Both the position numbers and the translations under genes were made by a program. Below are positions 1-7,505 of a DNA stretch of 40,311 nt, piece by piece. Under the pieces are notes generated by a model. That model saw only the letters and a list, made by a program, of their open reading frames with translations, did not search any database and was not told the origin of the DNA. The DNA is from Alkalibacterium iburiense. GTDB lineage: Bacteria > Bacillota > Bacilli > Lactobacillales > Carnobacteriaceae_A. Position 1 is the first letter of the stretch. Each line of letters opens with the position of its first letter. The stretch covers positions 1 through 40,311 of the forward strand of contig NZ_BAAACW010000016.1 in assembly GCF_039521845.1 (NCBI RefSeq), in the 5' to 3' direction.

Positions 1-70
1 ATGTTAATTATAGGATACTCTCTCTTTTCTGTCATGGCTTAGATTGCGAAGCAATCATATTGTTTTTTAT
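1..70. repeat. Left copy of a 70-bp terminal inverted repeat
   Basis: Bases 1-70 are the exact reverse complement of 40241-40310, and the match stops abruptly at base 71. The repeat ends 3 bases beyond the thiN stop codon. Inside it is a perfect stem-loop, GATTGC-GAA-GCAATC (42-56), followed on the plus strand by a run of six T (63-68). No coding sequence is evident. It could be the end of an insertion sequence, a dispersed intergenic repeat or an assembly boundary; the family is not recognised. Confidence 0.9.
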
Positions 71-73
71 TTA

Positions 74-718
74 TTAATCTCTGCTTTGAATAACCCCTAA
101 TAGTCCCTTCTCAAAACTGAACTGACACTCAGAACCCAGCATCTCATTGCTCACCAATGAAACAGGATGAGCGTACGAAGCATTCTCTAATGGATACTTG
201 AGATTTTTTAGTGTCAGTTTTTCTATGGGTGTCATCCCAATAAAAGAGATGTAGGACATTGAGTCATCTGCTTTTATCTCATGGTTACCCGGCATAAAGA
301 ATTGAACATGATTCTTTTCGTTTTTAAAGATTATTTTTTCAATAATCTTTTCGAATCGCGGCTGGTAAATGAGATGTAAAATACTCATTAAATGATCCGC
401 ACGGCCACCCAACCAGTTATATAAGATGATGTTTTCTGAAGGGTAGTCAGTCAGAGCGAGTTCTAAAGCTAGTTCAGTATCAGTATCATCTTTATCAGCT
501 GGAAATTCATTCGTCTGCTTTGAAAATGCCTTGATATTCTCTTTTTCTTCTATACTAATAGAATCAAAATCCCCTAGAGCAAGAGTAAGCGGAATGTCTC
601 TTTTATAGCACTCTATCGCTCCCCTGTCCACCCCGATAACAGCATCGTTAGGGTGAGGCTCAGGAAACACGGCATCGGGATCAGGAGCACCTAGGACGAT
701 ATGCGTGACTTTATACAT
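74..718 (-). CDS. thiN: Thiamine pyrophosphokinase
   Basis: Transfers pyrophosphate from ATP to thiamine to give the cofactor TPP in the cytoplasm. The 214-residue length is usual for the bacterial ThiN/TPK family. Visible motifs are VDRG (30-33), LGDFDS (48-53), the acidic metal site DKDDTD (75-80) and GGRADH (104-109), which together define the ATP- and Mg-binding catalytic domain; the C-terminal part is the thiamine-binding beta domain. It is the last gene of the coaBC-to-thiN operon and its start overlaps the rpe stop by 8 bp, suggesting translational coupling. Its product TPP is the ligand of the riboswitch upstream of thiT in the same window. The gene is complete, with the terminal repeat beginning right after it. 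Confidence 0.95.
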   Translation of the reverse strand: MYKVTHIVLGAPDPDAVFPEPHPNDAVIGVDRGAIECYKRDIPLTLALGDFDSISIEEKENIKAFSKQTNEFPADKDDTDTELALELALTDYPSENIILYNWLGGRADHLMSILHLIYQPRFEKIIEKIIFKNEKNHVQFFMPGNHEIKADDSMSYISFIGMTPIEKLTLKNLKYPLENASYAHPVSLVSNEMLGSECQFSFEKGLLGVIQSRD

Positions 719-1367
719 GTGATACCGCTTCTTTCAGAGCATCAATCTGTTTTTTTACATTATCTGAATTATAAACGTAAGAGCCTGCTACAAACACGGT
801 CGCGCCAGCCTCGGCACACTCTTTAGCTGTTTCATCATTTACCCCGCCGTCTACTTCTATTTCATAATCTAACCCTTTATCTTTCTTCCACTGGTCTAAT
901 GTTCTTATCTTGTTTAATGTTTCTGGTATAAAGGATTGTCCTCCAAATCCAGGATTAACCGTCATGACCAGTACCATGTCCACTAAGGATATAATATCTT
1001 CTAATAGCGAAACAGGCGTAGCCGGATTTAGAACAACTCCTGCTTTCACGCCACTGTCTTTGATTAATTGAACCGTTCTGTGTAAATGATTTGTGCTCTC
1101 CACATGTACAGAAATATAATCCGCACCGGCTTTTGCAAAATCGCTTATATAATTTTCCGGGTTCTCAACCATTAAATGGCAATCTATGGGAAGAGTGGTA
1201 TGGGGGCGTATCGCCTGGACCACATTCGATCCGAAGGTTAAATTCGGAACGAAATGTCCATCCATGGAATCCACATGAATCCAATCAGCCCCACCTTCTT
1301 CAACTTTTTTTACTTCATTCTTTAAGTCAGCAAAGTCTGCACTTAGTATCGATGGAGCAATAATCAT
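711..1367 (-). CDS. rpe: Ribulose-phosphate 3-epimerase
   Basis: Interconverts ribulose 5-phosphate and xylulose 5-phosphate in the pentose phosphate pathway. The 218 residues match the family length. The N-terminal APSILSADFADL, the metal and catalytic segment HVDSMDGHFVPN (H31, D33), H63 in HLMVENP, the phosphate-binding NPGFGGQ and the second catalytic acid D172 in EVDGG are all present, as expected for a TIM-barrel epimerase. The start has a good ribosome-binding site (AAGGGG). It overlaps the upstream rsgA stop by 4 bp (ATGA) and thiN downstream by 8 bp, so it is an internal member of the operon. The order rsgA-rpe-thiN is standard in Firmicutes. Confidence 0.97.
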   Translation of the reverse strand: MIIAPSILSADFADLKNEVKKVEEGGADWIHVDSMDGHFVPNLTFGSNVVQAIRPHTTLPIDCHLMVENPENYISDFAKAGADYISVHVESTNHLHRTVQLIKDSGVKAGVVLNPATPVSLLEDIISLVDMVLVMTVNPGFGGQSFIPETLNKIRTLDQWKKDKGLDYEIEVDGGVNDETAKECAEAGATVFVAGSYVYNSDNVKKQIDALKEAVSHV

Positions 1368-2281
1368 GTTCGATCCCCTTTCTTCCCATATTTCGGCTTT
1401 CTATTTTGTATTTCTTCTAATAATGACAAGTAATTGGTATACCTGAATGAGGCGATGTCTCCTGCCTCAACGGCCTCTTTAACGGCACAGTTAGGCTCAT
1501 TCTGGTGCACACACCCATTGAATCGACAGTTCATACCCATTTCCCATAATTCTGGAAAACAAGATGACAGTTCTGCTTCTTCTATAATCTCAAACTGGAG
1601 CGCACTGAAACCTGGTGTGTCAGCGATTAAGCCTCCTAATAAAGGAACCAGTTCAACGTGACGAGTGGTATGTCGCCCTCTTCCTAAAGATTTAGACGTT
1701 TCACCAATTTTAAGCTGCAAGGACGAATCCATTTTATTTAATAAAGTGGATTTGCCAGCTCCGGATTGACCCATAAATACAGCTGTTTTCCCACTGACAC
1801 TTTCTTCTAAAGCGGCATGAATCTCATCCGTTGACCATTCTACTTGTCTTTCTGGCAGTATCACCGTATACCCAATGTCTTTATACACTTGGCATTCTTT
1901 TTCAACTTTTTCATATTCGTCTTCTGATGCTATATCTGTTTTGGTAATAAATATAACCGGTTGAATAGCGTTATATTCTAAAGAAACCAAATATCTATCG
2001 AGTAAGGAAGGAGAGAATGCAGGGTCTGTCATGGACATGATAATGATTCCTGTATCCACATTCGCCACTGCTGGTCTTTTCAACTCGTTTTTTCGGGGAA
2101 GGATTTCTTCTAATGTGCCTTCCTTTTCCGTTTCAAAAAAGAATTGGACATAATCTCCGACTAAAGGAGTAATGTTGTCTTTTCTAAAAATGCCTCTTGC
2201 TCTTGTTTGATAAATTTTTCCAGATTCAGATTGAATATAGTAAAACCCGCTCAAGGCTTTAATAATTTGACCTTTTTCCAA
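1364..2281 (-). CDS. rsgA: Small ribosomal subunit biogenesis GTPase RsgA
   Basis: Circularly permuted GTPase that checks late maturation of the 30S subunit. Domain order over 305 residues is an N-terminal OB fold (1-70), a permuted GTPase core and a C-terminal zinc finger. Motifs appear in permuted order: TKTD (113-116, G4), the P-loop GQSGAGKS (171-178), the switch segment with RHTTRH (203-208) and DTPG (221-224, G3). Zinc ligands are C252, C257, H259 and C265. Translation appears to start at a TTG at 2281, with AAGGA about 11 bases upstream; no ATG fits the frame. It follows prkC by 15 bp and overlaps rpe by 4 bp. In Firmicutes RsgA is a known target of PrkC-type kinases, which fits the linkage. 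Confidence 0.96.
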   Translation of the reverse strand: MEKGQIIKALSGFYYIQSESGKIYQTRARGIFRKDNITPLVGDYVQFFFETEKEGTLEEILPRKNELKRPAVANVDTGIIIMSMTDPAFSPSLLDRYLVSLEYNAIQPVIFITKTDIASEDEYEKVEKECQVYKDIGYTVILPERQVEWSTDEIHAALEESVSGKTAVFMGQSGAGKSTLLNKMDSSLQLKIGETSKSLGRGRHTTRHVELVPLLGGLIADTPGFSALQFEIIEEAELSSCFPELWEMGMNCRFNGCVHQNEPNCAVKEAVEAGDIASFRYTNYLSLLEEIQNRKPKYGKKGDRT

Positions 2282-2296
2282 ATAGACACATCCTTT

Positions 2297-4336
2297 TTAG
2301 TTATTTGGTTCGATGTTCGATTCTTCAATTATCGTTTCTCCATCACGATCAATTCTTACAGTAGCTGATTCACCTTCTAATACGTTAAAGATGAGCGTCA
2401 CTTCTGTATCATTAATGATTTCAAATTCTCTGTAAATATCATCTATAGAATTTTCTGAATCTTCAACATACACTTGTATAACATTTGGCACGCGCGGCAC
2501 GTCTTCTGTGTCCTCGCTATCCTCAGTTTCTTCTGCATCTGGTTCTTCTTCGTTATCTGTTTCCTCTTCATTATCTTCTTCAACTTCTGGAGCGACATAT
2601 TCCACCATAAAACTTCTATCAAATGTAAACAATTCTGGTTCTTCAGGTCCTGTAGATAAGACGACAGAAATCCGTTGACCGGAATGAATAATCGATCCAG
2701 GTTCAGGAGATTGACTGACTACTCTTCCTTCAGTAATCGTATCATGCGACGCATAAGAAAAATTGACGGACAGATTTAATTCCTCAATATATTCCATCAC
2801 ACCTGTTTCAGTAAAATTAGTCAGGTCTCTAAATTCATAAGCTTGAGGGCCGCTACTGACAATTAAGTTTACTGTTGTTTCATTAGGTATCACATCTTCA
2901 CCAGGTGTAATGGATTGTGAGATAATCACACCTTCTGGAATGGTATCATGGTTTTCCTCTTCACTCTCAACTGTAAAATTCATACTGGTCAGTTCTGCAC
3001 GGGCCTCCTGATAATTTTCCCCTTCAACATCAGGCATAGCTATAGGTTCTTGTCCGATACTGACGTATAAATCGACCTCTGCTCCTTCTCTAATAATCGC
3101 TCTTTCACTAGGATTGCTGCGAATAACATGTCCAGAGTCTACTTCCTCATCATTGAGTTCGATGATTTCGCCTACAACAAGATTCAGCTCTTCTATTAAG
3201 TCAACCGCTTCTTCTTGGGGTAGCCCTTCTAATGGTGGCACAGATACTTCTTGTGGCTGTGTCATAGTAAAAATGAAATAACCAATTACAATAAGAAGAG
3301 TTATGATTATCGTTAACAATAATCCTTTACGATTCTTTTTCTTTTGTGTTCCTTCAGAATCTTTTTGGACCGGTTCGACAATTGTTGTTTTTTTAGTATC
3401 AGTCAAATCTTTTGCTGGTTTTTCAGAATTCTTTTCAGTAGGTGACGTTATAGGTGTTAACACACGCGTCGAATCATCCGCATTAGATTCAGGTATGAAT
3501 TTGGGTTCATCTTCTCTGCTTGGAGACATGGCAGTCATTAAATCTTCTTTCATTTCTCTCACTGAAGCATATCTCACATGAGCCTCTTTAGCTGTCGCTT
3601 TCAACACAACATTTTCTAACGCTTGTGGCATTGAACTATCGGTTTCTTTTAAAGACGGTATATCATTTTGAAAATGCTTTAACGCAATTGATACTGCAGA
3701 CTCTCCATCAAAGGGTACTTTCCCAGACAGCAATTCATAGAGGAGAATGCCTAGAGAGTAAATATCCGACTGCTTAGTTGCCATGCTACCTCTAGCCTGT
3801 TCAGGAGAGATGTAATGCACCGAGCCTAATAAAGAGTTCGTTTGTGTAATAGAGTTCTCAGATAAAGCTACCGCAATACCAAAGTCTGTAATTTTTACAG
3901 TATCATGATTATCTATAAGGATATTCTGAGGTTTCAAATCTCTATGGATAATATTGTGCCTATGGGCATATTCGACGGCATCCAATATTTGAGACATAAT
4001 ACTGATTGTCTTTTTATATGGAATAGGATAGTGTTCTTTAATGTATTCTTTCAAGTCATATCCTTCGACATACTCCATGACTATATAGGGATTCTTTTCT
4101 TCACCGACATCCACTACATTGACGATGTTAGGATGAGTCAGTTCGGTTGTTGACAAAGCTTCTCTTTTAAAACGTCTGATGCTCGCTTCATCATTATGGA
4201 AATTATAAGCCATCAATTTAACAGCCACTTGACGTTCTAAAATCAAGTCTTCAGCTAAAAAGACATTGGCCATTCCACCCGAACCGATTTCTCTGATGAT
4301 TTTATAACGATTGCTAATGCGTTCTCCAGGTATCAT
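2297..4336 (-). CDS. prkC: PASTA-domain Ser/Thr protein kinase (PrkC/StkP family)
   Basis: Membrane kinase sensing muropeptides or lipid II and controlling cell-wall synthesis and division. It has 679 residues. The cytoplasmic kinase domain (about 1-270) has a glycine loop GSGGMANV, catalytic K40, HRDLKPQN (131-138, base D133) and DFG (151-153). A Ser/Thr-rich linker precedes one membrane segment (about 338-357). Three extracellular PASTA repeats follow (about 363-428, 431-497 and 498-565), then a C-terminal beta-rich domain split by a strongly acidic stretch (584-612). Its start overlaps the stop of phosphatase stp by 4 bp and it has a strong AGGAGG site, so kinase and phosphatase are made together. 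It is complete; the acidic insert is the only unusual part. Confidence 0.97.
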   Translation of the reverse strand: MIPGERISNRYKIIREIGSGGMANVFLAEDLILERQVAVKLMAYNFHNDEASIRRFKREALSTTELTHPNIVNVVDVGEEKNPYIVMEYVEGYDLKEYIKEHYPIPYKKTISIMSQILDAVEYAHRHNIIHRDLKPQNILIDNHDTVKITDFGIAVALSENSITQTNSLLGSVHYISPEQARGSMATKQSDIYSLGILLYELLSGKVPFDGESAVSIALKHFQNDIPSLKETDSSMPQALENVVLKATAKEAHVRYASVREMKEDLMTAMSPSREDEPKFIPESNADDSTRVLTPITSPTEKNSEKPAKDLTDTKKTTIVEPVQKDSEGTQKKKNRKGLLLTIIITLLIVIGYFIFTMTQPQEVSVPPLEGLPQEEAVDLIEELNLVVGEIIELNDEEVDSGHVIRSNPSERAIIREGAEVDLYVSIGQEPIAMPDVEGENYQEARAELTSMNFTVESEEENHDTIPEGVIISQSITPGEDVIPNETTVNLIVSSGPQAYEFRDLTNFTETGVMEYIEELNLSVNFSYASHDTITEGRVVSQSPEPGSIIHSGQRISVVLSTGPEEPELFTFDRSFMVEYVAPEVEEDNEEETDNEEEPDAEETEDSEDTEDVPRVPNVIQVYVEDSENSIDDIYREFEIINDTEVTLIFNVLEGESATVRIDRDGETIIEESNIEPNN

Positions 4337-5100
4337 TTATTCTCCTCCTTTCCAGAAACAATCATATCTTTTTTTATGGTTGGGTCGACCAGACAAACAG
4401 TAATATTATCGGTTGCGCCATTTTTTAAAGCTTCTTTAATTAGCACATTCGCTTTTTCTTCCAATGACTGTCCGTCTGTTAAAATCTCTTCTATGAGTTC
4501 ATCACTCAATCCATTAGTTAGTCCATCTGAACATAAGAGTAGAAGCTCTGTTTTTTCTCTTTCTAAAGTGAAAAAGTCGACTTCTACCTTATCAAAAACT
4601 CCCAATGATCGAGTCAGAGCATTCTTCTTAAGATGACTTTTGGCTTCTTCTTCAGTAATTTCGCCTCGGAGTTTTAACTCGTTGGCAAATGAGTGATCTT
4701 CCGTGATACGTTCTAATTCATTTTCTGATAATTGGTACGCTCGGCTGTCACCAACATTCCCAATAATGATTTCATCCTGAATGAAGGCACTGGTAACTAA
4801 AGTCGTTCCCATGCCTTCTAAATCATTGTATTTTTTTGCTATTCGATAAATACGTTGATTTTCTATGTTAATTTGGTTTTCTAACCATTGAATGGTTTCT
4901 TTACTTGATTGAAACTGAGTATTTTTCCATTCATTACCTAATTGTAAGACAGCCATTTCACTCGCAATATCTCCAGCTTTATGGCCACCCATTCCATCAC
5001 ATAAAACAGCCAATAATTGATTAGATTGATTGCTGAACACTTCAACGTAATCTTGATTGGTTGACCGTTTTCCTATATGTGTTTGTTTGAAAGATTTCAG
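4333..5100 (-). CDS. stp: PP2C-type protein phosphatase, partner of PrkC
   Basis: Mn/Mg-dependent Ser/Thr phosphatase that reverses PrkC phosphorylation. Motifs are RSTNQD (12-17, metal-site D17), DGMGG (35-39), GDSRAY and a C-terminal DNITV. The start is unusual. The first canonical in-frame start is a GTG at 5040, but it would remove the conserved N-terminal strand and the NQD motif. The reading frame stays open upstream with family-like sequence to an in-frame TGA at about 5107, and the only sensibly placed codon is CTG (5098-5100), 9 bases after AGGAG. I therefore place the start at CTG, giving 255 residues; a sequencing error in a normal start is an alternative. It overlaps prkC by 4 bp and follows rsmB by about 97 bp containing a long dyad. 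Confidence 0.88.
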   Translation of the reverse strand: MKSFKQTHIGKRSTNQDYVEVFSNQSNQLLAVLCDGMGGHKAGDIASEMAVLQLGNEWKNTQFQSSKETIQWLENQINIENQRIYRIAKKYNDLEGMGTTLVTSAFIQDEIIIGNVGDSRAYQLSENELERITEDHSFANELKLRGEITEEEAKSHLKKNALTRSLGVFDKVEVDFFTLEREKTELLLLCSDGLTNGLSDELIEEILTDGQSLEEKANVLIKEALKNGATDNITVCLVDPTIKKDMIVSGKEENK

Positions 5101-5142
5101 TTTAATTCACTCCTGGTTATTCGTTTCGATGTCTATGTACAG

Positions 5143-5187
5143 ACTGAATGATACAAGCATTCATAAAAATGATGCCTATCATTCAGT
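5143..5187. repeat. 11-bp inverted repeat between rsmB and stp
   Basis: ACTGAATGATA (5143-5153) is matched perfectly by its complement TATCATTCAGT (5177-5187). The 23-base loop contains a smaller imperfect stem (GCATTCAT against ATGATGC). The structure fills the gap between the rsmB stop (5198) and the stp ribosome-binding site. It has no T-run on the minus strand, so it is not a classical terminator; an mRNA processing or stabilising element, or a protein site, is possible. Confidence 0.7.
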
Positions 5188-5197
5188 ATTTTAACAC

Positions 5198-6553
5198 TTA
5201 TTGTTTCTTTCTTAAACTAGCAATAAAGAATCCATCTGTTCCATACAAATGAGGATAGAGATGTAAAAATCCGTCTTCAGATAAAGTTAACTCTTTATTT
5301 TTAACAAAAACAGGTTCGATGACAAAGTCTTCGTTCTCTTCTATAAAGCGATGGACCACCTCATCATTTTCTTTCAATGTGATGGTACAGGTACTATAAA
5401 TCAGTCTTCCGCCTTTTTTAAGTAAAGGAGCCACACTGTTTAATATGTCTACCTGTACTTTTTGCAGAGAGTATATATCCTCCAAACTCTTTTGATAGCG
5501 TATATCTGGTTTTCTTCTCATCAAACCTAATCCAGAGCAAGGGGCATCCACTAATATTTTATCAAAACTTTCTACATCAAAAAGCTCTTTACTCTTTCGA
5601 GCATCCAGTGCTCTAGTCTCTACGACTTGAGAGACGCCTAACCTATCACTGTTTTCTTTAATCTTTTTTATTTTATTTTCGTGTAAATCCAGTGCCACTA
5701 TCTTTCCGTGTAACTCAGGCTTTAAGTACGTAGCCATGTGAACGGTTTTCCCACCGGGAGCAGCACAGGCATCTAATATATAGTCAGACTCTTCTACTTT
5801 CATGGCTTCAGCTACGAGCATTGAGCTCTCATCTTGAATGGTTATCTTTCCTTGCTTAAAAAGTTCTGTCTGCACAGGTAAGCCATTTTGACTAATTAGT
5901 CCGTCTTCTGCTACTGAGCTTTCAGTCAGTTCAAATCCCTCAGCCTCCAAAGCCGCTATCGCATCTTCCTTCGAAATTTTTGCCTGATTCACTCGTAAAC
6001 TGACTTTGGATTTAGATGAAAGCGACTGGACTATTTTATTAGTATCATCTAAACCCACTTCTTCTTGAAGAAGATGAATTATCCATTGGGGATAGCTGTA
6101 TTCAATAGCCATACGTTCAATAGGATCTGCTATTTCTTCAACAGACCGGACACCTCTTCTATCTATATTTCTTAACACACCGTTTACGAGTCCCGAAATC
6201 CCCTTATGCCCTCTTACTTTGGCTATCTGAACAGCTTCATCCACTACCGCATGGACAGGTACTCTATCTAATTTAGTCATTTGGTAGAGAGATAAACGGA
6301 GCAATTGTCTCACCCAAAGGTCCAGTCTCTTCTGTTTTTTGATAAAGGGTTCTAACTGATAGTCTAATAGACGTTTATTCTGTATGACACCGTAGACTAG
6401 CTCCGTCAAGAAAGATCTGTCTTCCTTAGATAACTGGACAGACTCAACGGTAGCATTCAATAAAACATTACTAAAAGACTGATTTTTTTCTGCTTTTTCC
6501 AAAAGTTCCATAGCTAAATAACGACTCGTCTGTTTTATTTGTTTAGTTTTCAA
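5198..6553 (-). CDS. rsmB: 16S rRNA (cytosine-967-C5)-methyltransferase RsmB
   Basis: SAM-dependent enzyme that methylates C967 of 16S rRNA. The 451 residues comprise an N-terminal NusB-like RNA-binding domain (about 1-140) and a C-terminal Rossmann methyltransferase. Motif I is LDACAAPGGKT; motif IV is VDAPCSGLG with the cysteine that assists release, and motif VI is YSTCTI with the nucleophilic cysteine. Its start lies 11 bp inside the end of fmt, so the two are translationally coupled as in many bacteria. Downstream is a 97-bp gap with a dyad before stp; the rlmN gene found at this point in Bacillus is absent. Confidence 0.96.
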   Translation of the reverse strand: MKTKQIKQTSRYLAMELLEKAEKNQSFSNVLLNATVESVQLSKEDRSFLTELVYGVIQNKRLLDYQLEPFIKKQKRLDLWVRQLLRLSLYQMTKLDRVPVHAVVDEAVQIAKVRGHKGISGLVNGVLRNIDRRGVRSVEEIADPIERMAIEYSYPQWIIHLLQEEVGLDDTNKIVQSLSSKSKVSLRVNQAKISKEDAIAALEAEGFELTESSVAEDGLISQNGLPVQTELFKQGKITIQDESSMLVAEAMKVEESDYILDACAAPGGKTVHMATYLKPELHGKIVALDLHENKIKKIKENSDRLGVSQVVETRALDARKSKELFDVESFDKILVDAPCSGLGLMRRKPDIRYQKSLEDIYSLQKVQVDILNSVAPLLKKGGRLIYSTCTITLKENDEVVHRFIEENEDFVIEPVFVKNKELTLSEDGFLHLYPHLYGTDGFFIASLRKKQ

Positions 6554-7490
6554 ACTGAACCCCTTCTTCTAAATGGTTTCGTGCGCCTGCTAAATAATCA
6601 GAGACAGGCATTTTAGGTTTTCCGAAAGGCTGAACAACCAGTAACTTGAGCGCAGTTTGATTCCCGCATTGTACGATAAGTTCATCTTTACTCAGTTTGA
6701 TAATGGTTCCTGGATGACTGTCAGATGAATGACTAAGGGCCTCAGCAAACCAAATTTTAAATCGTTCGCCGTTTAATAAGGTGTAGGCTCCAGGAAAAGG
6801 ATTCATCCCTCTAATTTTATTGGCCAAATCTTTAGCCGATTTCGTCCAATCAAACTTTTCTTCAGCTGGCTGAATCATTGGAGCCAGTGTTACTTCATTC
6901 TCATCCTGCACGATGGGTTGGACCGTTTCATTAAAAAGTTCTGGTAAAGTATCGATTAATAAATCCCTTCCTAACAGACTAAGTTTGTTGAATAAACTCC
7001 CCACAGTATCCGACTCTTCTATTGTGATGTCTCTTTGGGATATGATGTCTCCCGCATCCATTTTTTTCACCATATACATAATCGTCACACCTGTTTTTTC
7101 GTCACCATTTATTAAGGCATAATGAATGGGAGCTGCACCACGGTATTTCGGCAGCAATGAGGCATGAACATTTATCGCTTTAAAGCGTGGCGCATTCAAT
7201 AGCTTTGTCGGAACGTATTGTCCATAGGCAGCTGTTACAATTAAATCAGGCTCCATTTCAAGGATGGTGTTCATTTCTGGTGAACCCGATAATTTCTCAG
7301 GCTGTAAAACAGGTATATCATACGCCATCGCTTTTTTCTTTACCGGTGGGGCTGTCAACACCTTCTTACGTCCTACTTTTCTGTCGGGTTGAGTCACAAC
7401 AGTAACAACTTCACAATTCTCTTCTTTGATTAATGCTTCTAATATAGGAACAGAGAAATCCGGCGTCCCCATAAAAACAATTTTATACAT
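6543..7490 (-). CDS. fmt: Methionyl-tRNA formyltransferase
   Basis: Formylates the initiator Met-tRNA with 10-formyltetrahydrofolate. It is 315 residues, the normal length. The N-terminal formyltransferase domain shows MGTPDFSVP (7-15) and the catalytic triad N107, H109 and D145 in the contexts NVHASLLPKYRG and MDAGD; the C-terminal domain for tRNA binding follows from about 205. An AGAGGGG site precedes the ATG. It lies 15 bp after priA and overlaps rsmB by 11 bp. The peptide deformylase gene def, often next to fmt in Bacillus, is not between priA and fmt here. Confidence 0.97.
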   Translation of the reverse strand: MYKIVFMGTPDFSVPILEALIKEENCEVVTVVTQPDRKVGRKKVLTAPPVKKKAMAYDIPVLQPEKLSGSPEMNTILEMEPDLIVTAAYGQYVPTKLLNAPRFKAINVHASLLPKYRGAAPIHYALINGDEKTGVTIMYMVKKMDAGDIISQRDITIEESDTVGSLFNKLSLLGRDLLIDTLPELFNETVQPIVQDENEVTLAPMIQPAEEKFDWTKSAKDLANKIRGMNPFPGAYTLLNGERFKIWFAEALSHSSDSHPGTIIKLSKDELIVQCGNQTALKLLVVQPFGKPKMPVSDYLAGARNHLEEGVQFEN

Positions 7491-7505
7491 GTGTACCCCT
7501 CTATT

